From contig JAKPSO010000819.1 of the NCBI GenBank assembly GCA_029571495.1, positions 1 to 6,797 on the forward strand: a DNA stretch of 6,797 bases, given 5' to 3'. The position numbers and the translations under genes are program-made. The stretch's first letter is position 1; the number at the start of each line of letters is the position of its first letter. The notes beneath the pieces were generated by a model that had not been told where the DNA came from, did not search any database, and saw nothing but the letters and a program-made list of their open reading frames with translations. Shown here one piece after another: positions 1-5,687 of this stretch. This DNA is from Pseudomonadota bacterium (GTDB lineage Bacteria; Pseudomonadota; Gammaproteobacteria; Burkholderiales; Casimicrobiaceae).

Positions 1-396
1 CAACTGCGGTAGGCAAGGCAACAACAGCACAAGGACAAGGAGCCATCCGCTCAAATTCGGATGTCTCCGTTCAACGCTAACTGCAATCGCAAATAGGGAA
101 GCGTGTCCCATCGAAGATGCAATCGCAATGCTAGTGGTACCCATCAGGCTCACGCCTTCCATGGCGAACGACGGATGCCATAGTGCGGCCAAACATCCAA
201 TGAGCGTGGAAGCAAACCAACCGAACGCGAACGCCACCAAATGCGTCCCGCGCGCGTACAGAAGCACGATAAGCACCACGGAGCTCATCACCACTTGATT
301 CGGGATCAGTAGCGTTACCAGTCCCAGAATGAGGTACGCGATTACACGCCCCACGCACAAGGGACGGCCGCACGTCAAAACTTGGATTTCGTCCAT
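1..396 (-). CDS. Multi-pass inner-membrane protein of unknown family, C-terminus beyond the window
   Basis: Reading the minus strand from the ATG at 394-396 gives 132 codons without a stop up to the window edge, so the gene is cut off. The protein starts MDEIQVLTCGRP and then becomes strongly hydrophobic. Likely membrane segments lie at about residues 14-32, 35-48, 53-73, 84-108 and 116-130, with an ERRHPN stretch (109-114) as a probable cytoplasmic turn. The start lies inside the end of the peptidase gene (22-bp overlap, different frame) and has no good Shine-Dalgarno, so translation is probably coupled to it. I do not recognise the family. It lacks the clear motifs of TraX, rhomboid or phosphatase families as far as I can see. 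A partner of the upstream exported peptidase, or an envelope protein of a transfer system, are possible roles, but both are guesses from position only. The competing frame at 131-463 is polar and arginine-rich and looks like a shadow. Confidence 0.7.
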   Translation of the reverse strand, partial: MDEIQVLTCGRPLCVGRVIAYLILGLVTLLIPNQVVMSSVVLIVLLYARGTHLVAFAFGWFASTLIGCLAALWHPSFAMEGVSLMGTTSIAIASSMGHASLFAIAVSVERRHPNLSGWLLVLVLLLPCLPQL

Positions 397-920
397 GAAC
401 GCTTTGGACCAGTGTCGAGATGCATATGACCTGAATCCGGGTAGTAGCCGACTCCGCCGGCACCCAGGTATTTCATGTACTCAACGTAATCCTGCGGACG
501 AATCGGATTCGCGATGTCAACCGCTTGACCGCTCATGTGCCGCGAAGTGCGCGAGGCCCCATGTGTCATGACAAGACGGCGATTCGTTAGCTTCGATTCG
601 TAAGCATTCGTGATGGTTAGGCGTGACGTAGCACCCACAGTTGAAAACTGATAACCATGCACCACAAACATCAGATCGAGTATCCTAGGGTCCATGTAAA
701 CGGCGTCCCCGGTATGAACGTCACGTAGGAAACGGCAGAGCTGGATGTATGGATCTCGCAACAGCAATCCGTCTTTCCAGTACGTCAGTTTGACTTCCTC
801 GTTAGTACCCGAACGACGCAACCAAAGTGTTCTAGGTTGCGCCCAAAACTCCGACCAACCAGGGGAGGCCAACGCCACTCCGGGCGCAAGGATCGCGCCG
901 AGAAAACATCTTCGATCCAT
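375..920 (-). CDS. Tat-exported M15-family (DUF882/YcbK-like) peptidoglycan peptidase
   Basis: The 181-residue product resembles E. coli MepK/YcbK, a zinc murein endopeptidase that cuts peptide cross-links in the periplasm. The N-terminus has a twin-arginine pattern, RRCFLG (residues 3-8), then a short hydrophobic stretch ending near ALASPGW. This suggests Tat export, as in MepK. The catalytic region carries the family pattern: SRHMSGQAVDI (126-136), then AGGVGYYPDSGHMHLDTGP (154-172). By analogy the zinc ligands are H128, D135 and H167. The SGYRS element of MepK is replaced by TNAYES (104-109), so the arginine there is absent. The start is supported by a GAGGT ribosome site 7 bases upstream and an AGGAG before it. 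The helicase gene stops 3 bp upstream, so the two are co-transcribed. On a mobile element such an enzyme could open the cell wall for a transfer apparatus, but a housekeeping-like or phage-lysis role cannot be excluded. Confidence 0.88.
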   Translation of the reverse strand: MDRRCFLGAILAPGVALASPGWSEFWAQPRTLWLRRSGTNEEVKLTYWKDGLLLRDPYIQLCRFLRDVHTGDAVYMDPRILDLMFVVHGYQFSTVGATSRLTITNAYESKLTNRRLVMTHGASRTSRHMSGQAVDIANPIRPQDYVEYMKYLGAGGVGYYPDSGHMHLDTGPKRSWTKSKF

Positions 921-923
921 GGT

Positions 924-2633
924 TCAACCTCGCTCCTGAACTTCGTCGATGAACGCGCTTTTGGTGTCTGAGTAGGAGATGTAGAGTTCATCTTTCGCTC
1001 TGGTCATCGCTACGAACAGCAATCGCCTTTCCTCCCAGATATTCGCCCCAGACTCACTACTTGGCAACGTCCCTTCTGATACTTGCACGATCCAAACTTT
1101 TGGGAATTCCATTCCTTTTGATGCATGCGCTGTTAACAACACGGCCCGCCCATCGGACACAGAAGGCTCATCACCGTTTGAACCCTTTTCAATGAGCGCC
1201 AAGCGCTGCAGCAACGAGCCGTTGAGTCTCAGCAGCGAATTAGTGACAAAGTCCAATTGCGTAGCTCGTCTCATCATCGCTTTAGGTGATGGGTTATAGA
1301 GTGCATTGACAGAGGCTAGCATTTGCTCTGCTATCACGCCGACGCTCGCAAGCCAAGAGTCCATGTCGCTTTTTTCTGAACGTCGGGAAGGATGCCCGAG
1401 GTGAGTTCGCAGGGACTTCACTGCGTCAGTCAACGCCCCAGACTCCTGAGCGAGTAAAAGGGCCGCATCGGCCATTGGCGCACCAAGCGCACAGAGAAAA
1501 TATTCTATGGCCTGTTCGTTTAGCGGCCGCTGGGTAGACGCTCGCAAGAGACTCAAGAAAGCTGCGGTGATTTCGCCATCCCCGAGCCCAGGGCCTAACC
1601 GGACAAAAGGAACGCCGTGCACTATCAGCTCCATTTGGAGCAGGATCAAATCGGCGTTGTTGCGAGCAATTACAGCCCACCCAGCGTACGGATTTGCCTG
1701 AAGTACCATGCGAACATGAGCTGCTTCATCCTCTCGCTTGGCGAAGCCGATGACTTGGACCTTTCCCCCTTGACCCCTCTCAGCGTGTACGTGTTTCTCA
1801 ATGCGCATTCCAACATTCTTGGCTACAAGCGCATTTGCTGACTCAACGATTTCAGCGCGTGATCGATAGTTGGTAGTCAGAATGATTCTTCGTGCATTGA
1901 GCTGTTCCTCAAACTGAGTCACCCCTTGATAACCGAGTGATGCCCTAAAGCTGTAGATTGCCTGATCATCGTCTGCGACGATTGTCGTAACGCAGCCTGA
2001 GTTCGCGTGCCGCAAAACAAAATCAAGCTGCCCAGCGTCAGTATCTTGGTATTCATCGACGTGCAGAAAGTCCGCGCGAAACGGCTCGATGGTGCCATCT
2101 GCCAATCGCTTCAAATACCGCAACACTAAATCGCTGAGGTCAACGCAGTTTTCGTCGCGTAACCCTTTCTCGTAGAGTGCAAGAACATCCTGTTTCCACG
2201 GGTCATATTCGGTTGGATTGATGCCAAAGCGTTTGAGTTGTTCGACGACAACCCCGGCATCACCATCTTTTAGGTTGACCTTATGTTTGAATGCAACCTC
2301 CGCCGTGATCTTACGCAGCAGATGGCTCCTATAGCCAGATTGGATGATTCGCTCGGGTAGCAACTTTAGCGCCACCAGTCTCGACTTGCAGAGGCTGTGA
2401 AAAGTATTACTAACAATCGACGGAGTTGAGGCACCAACCCGTCGGGCAACACGAGTTTGCATCTCGTCGGCTGCCTCGCGTGTGAATGTTACGTTTATGA
2501 TGCGCACACCCGCGAACGTATTCGCAAGATGTGCACATCGCTCGACCAGAGTGTGCGTTTTTCCGGATCCTGGCGGCGCGATGACTGATGTGTGTTCTAG
2601 TGAATGCGCGGCCGCTAGCTGTGCTTCGTTCAC
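924..2633 (-). CDS. UvrD/Rep-type superfamily 1A DNA helicase
   Basis: This 569-residue protein shows the ordered SF1A helicase motifs. They are a Q-motif glutamine at Q5, Walker A APPGSGKT (19-26), motif Ia VTFTREAADEM (48-58), NTFHSLC (76-82), Walker B VDEYQD (192-197), motif III ADDDQAIYSFR (220-230), motif IV TTNYRS (253-258), motif V TAHASKGMEF (501-510) and motif VI EERRLLFVAMTRAKD (534-548). It should unwind DNA 3' to 5' using ATP. It is shorter than chromosomal UvrD or Rep (around 670-720 residues), so some accessory-subdomain sequence appears reduced. The usual G before DDDQ in motif III is A220. The start is a GTG whose last two bases form the TGA stop of the upstream gene (GTGA, 4-bp overlap). 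There is little Shine-Dalgarno, so translation likely depends on re-initiation. A role in plasmid replication, repair or transfer is inferred from context. Confidence 0.93.
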   Translation of the reverse strand: MNEAQLAAAHSLEHTSVIAPPGSGKTHTLVERCAHLANTFAGVRIINVTFTREAADEMQTRVARRVGASTPSIVSNTFHSLCKSRLVALKLLPERIIQSGYRSHLLRKITAEVAFKHKVNLKDGDAGVVVEQLKRFGINPTEYDPWKQDVLALYEKGLRDENCVDLSDLVLRYLKRLADGTIEPFRADFLHVDEYQDTDAGQLDFVLRHANSGCVTTIVADDDQAIYSFRASLGYQGVTQFEEQLNARRIILTTNYRSRAEIVESANALVAKNVGMRIEKHVHAERGQGGKVQVIGFAKREDEAAHVRMVLQANPYAGWAVIARNNADLILLQMELIVHGVPFVRLGPGLGDGEITAAFLSLLRASTQRPLNEQAIEYFLCALGAPMADAALLLAQESGALTDAVKSLRTHLGHPSRRSEKSDMDSWLASVGVIAEQMLASVNALYNPSPKAMMRRATQLDFVTNSLLRLNGSLLQRLALIEKGSNGDEPSVSDGRAVLLTAHASKGMEFPKVWIVQVSEGTLPSSESGANIWEERRLLFVAMTRAKDELYISYSDTKSAFIDEVQERG

Positions 2634-3667
2634 GCGGCCTGAGCGAGCTCGGTACTGCTTTGTGTCGAACCTGCCACGGTTTCGTTCGCTTCAGCATTCC
2701 CAGTTACGGTTACACCACCGTCAGTGGTAGGTTCCTCGATTAGTGCATGATCCGCTTCGTATGCAGCGCGCTGCTCGGCGTTGCGTTCCTTGTACAGTTT
2801 GATCTGCAGTCCAGCGACGCTCTTGGCCAACGCATAGGGAATTTTGCGAAGCCGTTCCTCCAGTTGCTGTACGTCGAGGTCATCGCGTAGCCCATCGAAC
2901 TGGAGGAGATAGGTGCGCGAGACGCAAGTGTCAATCTGCGCAAGAAGATCGTAGTAGCGTTTCGACCAAATGTTGTTGACAGTCACGGGCGATTTCAGCA
3001 TAGGGGTAGATGCGTCAACCATGGTGATCTTTCGCGACCGAGACTGAGCGGCTGCAATGTCACTTTGAATTGGCTCGAAGAGCTTCGCGATCTGCTCGTC
3101 GGCGACATCAAAGGCCTTGTGCAATGGCTCCAAGAACGTTAAACCTTTGTCAATGCCGAGGCCACCGATTGCGCCGCCGACGAGCGCGTTTGTACGCTCA
3201 ACCACATCGGCATATGTGTTCTTGTAAATTGCGGTGGCCACCTTAGTCGTTAGTGTGAACTCGAGTTCCGCCTTGAAGCCACGAGTCTCAGCGGCAAGCG
3301 TACGAAGCTTCTGTCGAGCTTCTCTTCGTAAGGCAGCGCGTTCTTTGGGTGTCAACTTCCGACGAGGCAAATAACGTTTTGGATGCGCTTGAATCGCTTC
3401 GGTGCCCTGCGCTTGTTCTGTCTCGGCAGTTGAGTCAGGGACCTTACCGTCGCCGGCAAGTTCGGGCACGACTAGATCGCTTTGCGGTTCAGTGTTCGTG
3501 GTCTCAGCGGGGGCTGGAATTGCCTCAACCAGTTTCACTGCTCTAGTGCGTCGCTTCGGTGTGGCTTCACCTTCAGCGATCGGGTGTGTGCTCTCGTCAT
3601 TGGACTGGAGCTCGTTTGGGTTCCCTGTATCCGGCGTTGGAGCTGCGGAGGTTGTTGAATCGACCAT
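2630..3667 (-). CDS. AcaB/DUF1845-like mobile-element protein (tentative)
   Basis: The product is 345 residues if translation begins at the ATG at 3665-3667. I prefer this start because AAGGA lies about 6 bases upstream of it. An in-frame ATG at 3680-3682 has no ribosome site and would add only five residues. Residues 1-95 are rich in Pro, Thr, Glu, Ser and Ala and look disordered. A basic helix follows (KRYLPRRKLTPKERAALRRE, about 97-116), then a folded helical part at about 130-295. The tail is again low-complexity. The folded part, with ELEFTLTTKVATAIYKN and later VNNIWSKRYYDLLAQIDTCVS, recalls the AcaB/DUF1845 (PFL_4669) family found in integrative conjugative elements and IncC plasmids. 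I cannot confirm this without a profile search. AcaB itself is a transcription regulator, so a regulatory or DNA-binding role is possible. This is the first gene of the four-gene operon running to the left edge. Confidence 0.8.
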   Translation of the reverse strand: MVDSTTSAAPTPDTGNPNELQSNDESTHPIAEGEATPKRRTRAVKLVEAIPAPAETTNTEPQSDLVVPELAGDGKVPDSTAETEQAQGTEAIQAHPKRYLPRRKLTPKERAALRREARQKLRTLAAETRGFKAELEFTLTTKVATAIYKNTYADVVERTNALVGGAIGGLGIDKGLTFLEPLHKAFDVADEQIAKLFEPIQSDIAAAQSRSRKITMVDASTPMLKSPVTVNNIWSKRYYDLLAQIDTCVSRTYLLQFDGLRDDLDVQQLEERLRKIPYALAKSVAGLQIKLYKERNAEQRAAYEADHALIEEPTTDGGVTVTGNAEANETVAGSTQSSTELAQAA

Positions 3668-3681
3668 GAGATTTCCTTTCA

Positions 3682-3770
3682 TTGTGCAAGTGGCGCAACG
3701 AAATATCCCATGCCTAGCCGCCGATTTTTCGGGCTAATCATCGGCCTAGCCCCAAGATTAGCTAGCCTCA
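3682..3770. promoter_or_regulatory. Likely operator/promoter region with GGCTAR half-sites
   Basis: This stretch holds GCCTAGCC twice (3712-3719 and 3744-3751, exactly 32 bp apart). A related GCTAGCC with TTAGCTA lies at 3758-3767, and GGGCTAATC at 3731-3739 reads in the other orientation. An inverted repeat GCCGAT/ATCGGC spans the first two sites. TTAGCTA resembles the core of the IncP KorA operator, but the flanks differ. Close to the start codon, TTGTGC and GCGCAA (3682-3698) form an imperfect inverted repeat. The cluster lies between the start of the AcaB-like gene and the terminator palindrome, where the operon promoter must sit. I see no convincing -35/-10 pair on either strand. Binding of a plasmid repressor or of the downstream gene's own product is inference. 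Confidence 0.4.
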
Positions 3771-3775
3771 AAAGA

Positions 3776-3805
3776 AAAACGGGAAGCCATATGGCTTCCC
3801 GTTTT
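3776..3805 (-). terminator. Perfect 30-bp palindrome, intrinsic terminator
   Basis: The two 15-base arms (AAAACGGGAAGCCAT and its complement) match perfectly. On the minus strand the hairpin runs into TTTTTCTTTT, a good intrinsic terminator for transcripts coming from the small exported-protein gene. On the plus strand only four T follow before GG, so it is weaker there. It insulates the AcaB-like operon from upstream transcription. Confidence 0.85.
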
Positions 3806-3946
3806 GGTGTCAGGACCGCGCTCCTTTCGGGAGACAGCGATCTAGGCTGTGTACGAAACTTTCGCTTCGTCACAAGCCGGTACCGACGCATCGATACCGC
3901 ATCCTTTAACGCAGGTTCACGACTCTAAAAAACAGAGATTCGATCG

Positions 3947-4098
3947 CTTGCAGGAATGGCTCTCCTGCGGGAGTTTGACCGGCTAACTCAGGGCTGCCCA
4001 AAAGGGTCTTACGCGCCTGAGCCGCAACTGGCCAAAGACACAATGTGTCGAAGGCCTGAAGGGCCGGTGTTTACTTGCGATGAGCCGTCCATCGCGGG
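3947..4098 (+). other. Symmetric core module of the structured RNA (twin hairpins plus long-range helix)
   Basis: Hairpin A (3947-3971) and hairpin B (4074-4098) are each 25 nt, with 9-bp stems and 7-nt loops. Both begin CTTGC and end GCGGG, but the inner stem bases differ in a compensated way (AGGA/TCCT against GATG/CATC). The loops are complementary: TGGCT at 3957-3961 can pair with AGCCG at 4083-4087 (one U-G). Between them ACCGGCT (3978-3984) pairs with GGCCGGT (4062-4068), closing a multiloop with hairpins CTCAGG/CCTGAG (3987-4021) and GGCC/GGCC (4030-4056). The linkers are 6 and 5 nt. Confidence 0.6.
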
Positions 4099-4220
4099 AC
4101 CGTGAGGAGTTGCCGTTAGGCTGACCTCAACACTTGGCAGAGCCAAGGCCTGCTGATACAGCAGGTTGCCTTCATGAGAAGGACTTTGGAGCCTCTACTG
4201 TAGTCAACGCATTTATCGAA

Positions 4221-4246
4221 TGCAAGGGCTTTTGCGAATTTTTTTT
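4221..4246 (+). terminator. Intrinsic terminator ending the plus-strand RNA
   Basis: The hairpin TGCAAG/TTTGCG (4221-4236, GGCT loop, with G-U pairs) is followed by AA and eight T (4239-4246). The stem is short, and GCATT/AATGC (4209-4223) could compete with it. The T-run only makes sense for plus-strand transcription, because on the minus strand it would be an A-run. Confidence 0.5.
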
Positions 4247-4268
4247 AATGATGGGTCTGGGCCAACAA

Positions 4269-4613
4269 TTAACGCATTTGGCTGTGGAGGTTTTGAGGTG
4301 CCTCAACATCCCTTCGTAGCATGACGCAAGCCATAGCAGCCTGCTTCTGCGTGAGATTACTTTTGAATTGCCTCTCCATGCACGTGTACCAAGAAATCGA
4401 TTGAAGGTGACCAAACATGCACATGCCTTCAAGGCTTAGATCGTTCGACGCTCCTTTCGACTTCAGTTCGCGTTCGATGTACCCGTTTACACGCTCACAC
4501 GTTAGAACGAGCTCTCGATCACGCGTACTCAGGTGAGAGACATCGGGAGGAGCAGCGTGTGTTGGGGAGCCCGACGCTGCTGCTATGAGGACAGACAAGA
4601 TAAGTTGTCGCAT
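4269..4613 (-). CDS. Small exported four-cysteine protein, function unknown
   Basis: This 114-residue product starts with a signal peptide: MR, a hydrophobic core LILSVLIAAASG, and a likely signal-peptidase site after THA (residues 18-20). The mature part of about 94 residues has four cysteines (C39, C65, C78, C96), enough for two disulfide bonds in the periplasm, and is mostly helical in character. The start is well supported by GAAGG six bases upstream of the ATG. I do not recognise the family. Small periplasmic proteins of this kind on plasmids include entry-exclusion-like and inhibitor proteins, but no motif decides. The 85 bp upstream (4614-4698) show no convincing promoter or terminator, so it may be transcribed with the winged-helix gene. 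No minus-strand terminator follows until 3776, so its transcript could run antisense through the structured RNA. Confidence 0.72.
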   Translation of the reverse strand: MRQLILSVLIAAASGSPTHAAPPDVSHLSTRDRELVLTCERVNGYIERELKSKGASNDLSLEGMCMFGHLQSISWYTCMERQFKSNLTQKQAAMACVMLRRDVEAPQNLHSQMR

Positions 4614-4698
4614 ACGAAACCTTCAAGGATTTTGATTCACTTACTGTAAAGCCTCACAGAATGAAGTTTGCATACCAATCCTCGGCCCAGACCGTGGA

Positions 4699-5643
4699 TT
4701 AGTCCTTGTGCAGTTGGATCGCTTTACTTAGCTCATCCCAGAACGCTGCTCCCATTTCGGATTGCGGAGGTAGGCTCCACGATCTTGATGAGTTTCTACA
4801 TGAGAGGAACCCTGTACCGGTAGGGCAAACTTCGACATTCACATCCCCCCATTGGAACGATCTTCCTGCCTGCGCCTGGTACAGCTCTGTCAGCATTTCC
4901 TTCCGTACGGTTCGTTGCTCAACATCAGCTTTAGCTTTCGCGTCGCCACGTGCTATGAACGACCAGTCTTTGGTCGTGGCGATCAGCTTCCTCAAATAGG
5001 CAAACAGAGCATTTGATGCCAGTTGTCGAGCTACTCGGTCCTTGATCACGCTCCAGATATCGCTAAGCCGTGTTGAGGCTTTGGTTGCCAATCCCATCAA
5101 CATGAATATCTGCGTTGTGGATAAGTTTCTTGATGTGTGCAGTTCGCGTAGGTCTTCCGGAATTTTTGCCAACGGTTCGTTAGATTGTTTTCGCGTAGCG
5201 AATTGAATATTTAGTTCTTGGTTAGGGTCTTGCATGCCTGAGAGACGGCCGGTTTTATTCGACTTCGAATACAGGGTTTCTGGTTGCTTTGCGTGCAATC
5301 CAAGCAACTCAAGCGCCGCCTCAGTGAAGCGAATTGCGGCTACTGACAATGCTCCGGAGTAAGAACGGGTTTGTTCCTCACGGAGGATCAAGCCCTGCTT
5401 CTCGAGCTTGCTTAGCAAACGATAAACAGTTGCTTCGCTGACTGCGAGCAATTTCGCGAAATTTGAACGCTTGCACCAGACGATCTCTGTTGCAAGCGAT
5501 GCATCGACACGACGAACAAGTTGGCTGAGCGCGAATCGTTCAACGGGGTTTAGCTCAACGAAGTAGTCTGGGTGAGCGAGTCTCGAAAGAGCCCGCTGAA
5601 CAATGGGCGGCAAATCATCTGCCACGTAAGTTACGGCATCCAT
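4699..5643 (-). CDS. Winged-helix protein, possible replication initiator or control protein
   Basis: I place the start at the ATG at 5641-5643 (MDAVTYVADD, 314 residues) because AAGGAGA lies 5-6 bases upstream. A GTG at 5689-5691 would add 16 residues but has its ribosome site directly against the codon. A winged helix-turn-helix lies at about residues 57-90, with FAKLLAVSEATVYRLLSKLE as the recognition unit. A polar, probably flexible linker spans about 117-165. A second helical domain follows, containing QIFMLMGLATKASTRLSDIW and a RxxARQLASNALFAYLRKLI stretch. The layout of DNA-binding head, linker and second domain recalls phage O-type and some plasmid replication proteins, but I see no decisive family signature. 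The position directly downstream of trfA, the antisense RNA candidate over its leader and the DnaA box in its linker region all suggest replication. A transcription regulator of the replicon is the main alternative. Confidence 0.82.
   Translation of the reverse strand: MDAVTYVADDLPPIVQRALSRLAHPDYFVELNPVERFALSQLVRRVDASLATEIVWCKRSNFAKLLAVSEATVYRLLSKLEKQGLILREEQTRSYSGALSVAAIRFTEAALELLGLHAKQPETLYSKSNKTGRLSGMQDPNQELNIQFATRKQSNEPLAKIPEDLRELHTSRNLSTTQIFMLMGLATKASTRLSDIWSVIKDRVARQLASNALFAYLRKLIATTKDWSFIARGDAKAKADVEQRTVRKEMLTELYQAQAGRSFQWGDVNVEVCPTGTGFLSCRNSSRSWSLPPQSEMGAAFWDELSKAIQLHKD
5116..5124 (-). other. Perfect DnaA box inside the winged-helix gene
   Basis: The minus strand reads TTATCCACA, a 9/9 match to the DnaA consensus, within the codons for N-L-S-T-T. 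The preceding coding stretch (about 5160-5280) encodes the flexible linker and contains AT-rich patches. A TTCGCGTAG direct repeat occurs at 5143-5151 and 5190-5198. One 9-base match in a window of this size has roughly a 5% chance of arising at random, so this is suggestive only. Confidence 0.4.
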
Positions 5644-5660
5644 GTTGTCTCCTTGACAAC
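5644..5660 (-). promoter_or_regulatory. Ribosome binding site in the loop of a perfect inverted repeat
   Basis: The minus strand reads GTTGTC-AAGGA-GACAAC immediately before the ATG of the winged-helix gene. The Shine-Dalgarno AAGGA is exactly the 5-nt loop of a 6-bp stem. The site could be a translation-control hairpin, a protein operator (possibly for the gene's own product), or both. It also overlaps the -35 element of the opposing promoter. Confidence 0.6.
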
Positions 5661-5681
5661 GGTGCCCGGGCGTGGCAAGAT
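5653..5681 (+). promoter_or_regulatory. Sigma-70-like promoter for an antisense RNA
   Basis: A consensus TTGACA (5653-5658) is followed after 17 bp by CAAGAT (5676-5681). A TG one base upstream of the hexamer gives an extended -10 arrangement. The -10 is only 3/6, but the perfect -35, the spacing and the TG compensate. The start point would be near 5688. Confidence 0.5.
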
Positions 5682-5687
5682 ACCTCC

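Larger units (their letters stand above)
3806..4246 (+). ncRNA. Candidate large structured RNA of unknown class
   Basis: About 440 bases without a credible gene hold at least ten hairpins almost end to end. These include a 12-bp bulged stem (3845-3878), CGGTA/TACCG (3878-3899), GGCC-GACAC/GTGTC-GGCC (4030-4056), GCGATG/CATCGC (4077-4095), CTTGGC/GCCAAG (4133-4147), CCTGCTG/CAGCAGG (4149-4165) and CCTTC/GAAGG (4169-4182). The plus strand is favoured. Several stems extend by G-U pairs only on that strand (3947-3971, 4074-4098, G4147-G4148 with U4166-U4167). Loops are A-rich there (AAAA at 4000-4003, an A-run at 3927-3932). A U8 tract ends the series. The RNA would run opposite to all genes, divergent from the AcaB-like gene and convergent with the exported-protein gene. 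The 5' end is a guess, as no promoter is evident. It does not match RNase P, tmRNA, 6S, SRP or group I/II intron signatures that I know. A hairpin-rich single-strand DNA site, such as a leading-region promoter, is an alternative. Confidence 0.6.

Noticed and set aside
131..463. Minus-strand frame of 110 codons at the left end
   Set aside because: It overlaps the peptidase gene and the hydrophobic partial gene in other frames. Its composition is arginine-rich with no pattern, and the alternative frame reads as a coherent membrane protein.
2970..3000. TTGACA with a 17-bp spacer on the plus strand inside the AcaB-like gene
   Set aside because: The -10 (CATAGG) is poor, there is no TG extension, and no RNA-like structure or terminator follows. 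It is probably a by-product of the coding sequence.
3679..3891. Minus-strand 70-codon frame between the AcaB-like gene and the structured RNA
   Set aside because: It reads straight through the palindromic terminator and the operator region, has no ribosome site, and encodes a basic sequence without family features.
3911..3946. GGTTCAC and ATTCGATC motifs resembling a tRNA T-arm
   Set aside because: No matching 5-bp T-stem, acceptor stem or anticodon arm can be built around them.
4090..4106. ACGGTCCCGC on the minus strand, like the B12-box of cobalamin riboswitches
   Set aside because: The other conserved riboswitch elements are absent or in the wrong order, and no B12-related gene is near.
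4134..4319. Plus-strand 61-codon frame across the RNA terminator
   Set aside because: It spans three hairpins and the T8 tract, has no ribosome site, and overlaps the end of the exported-protein gene.
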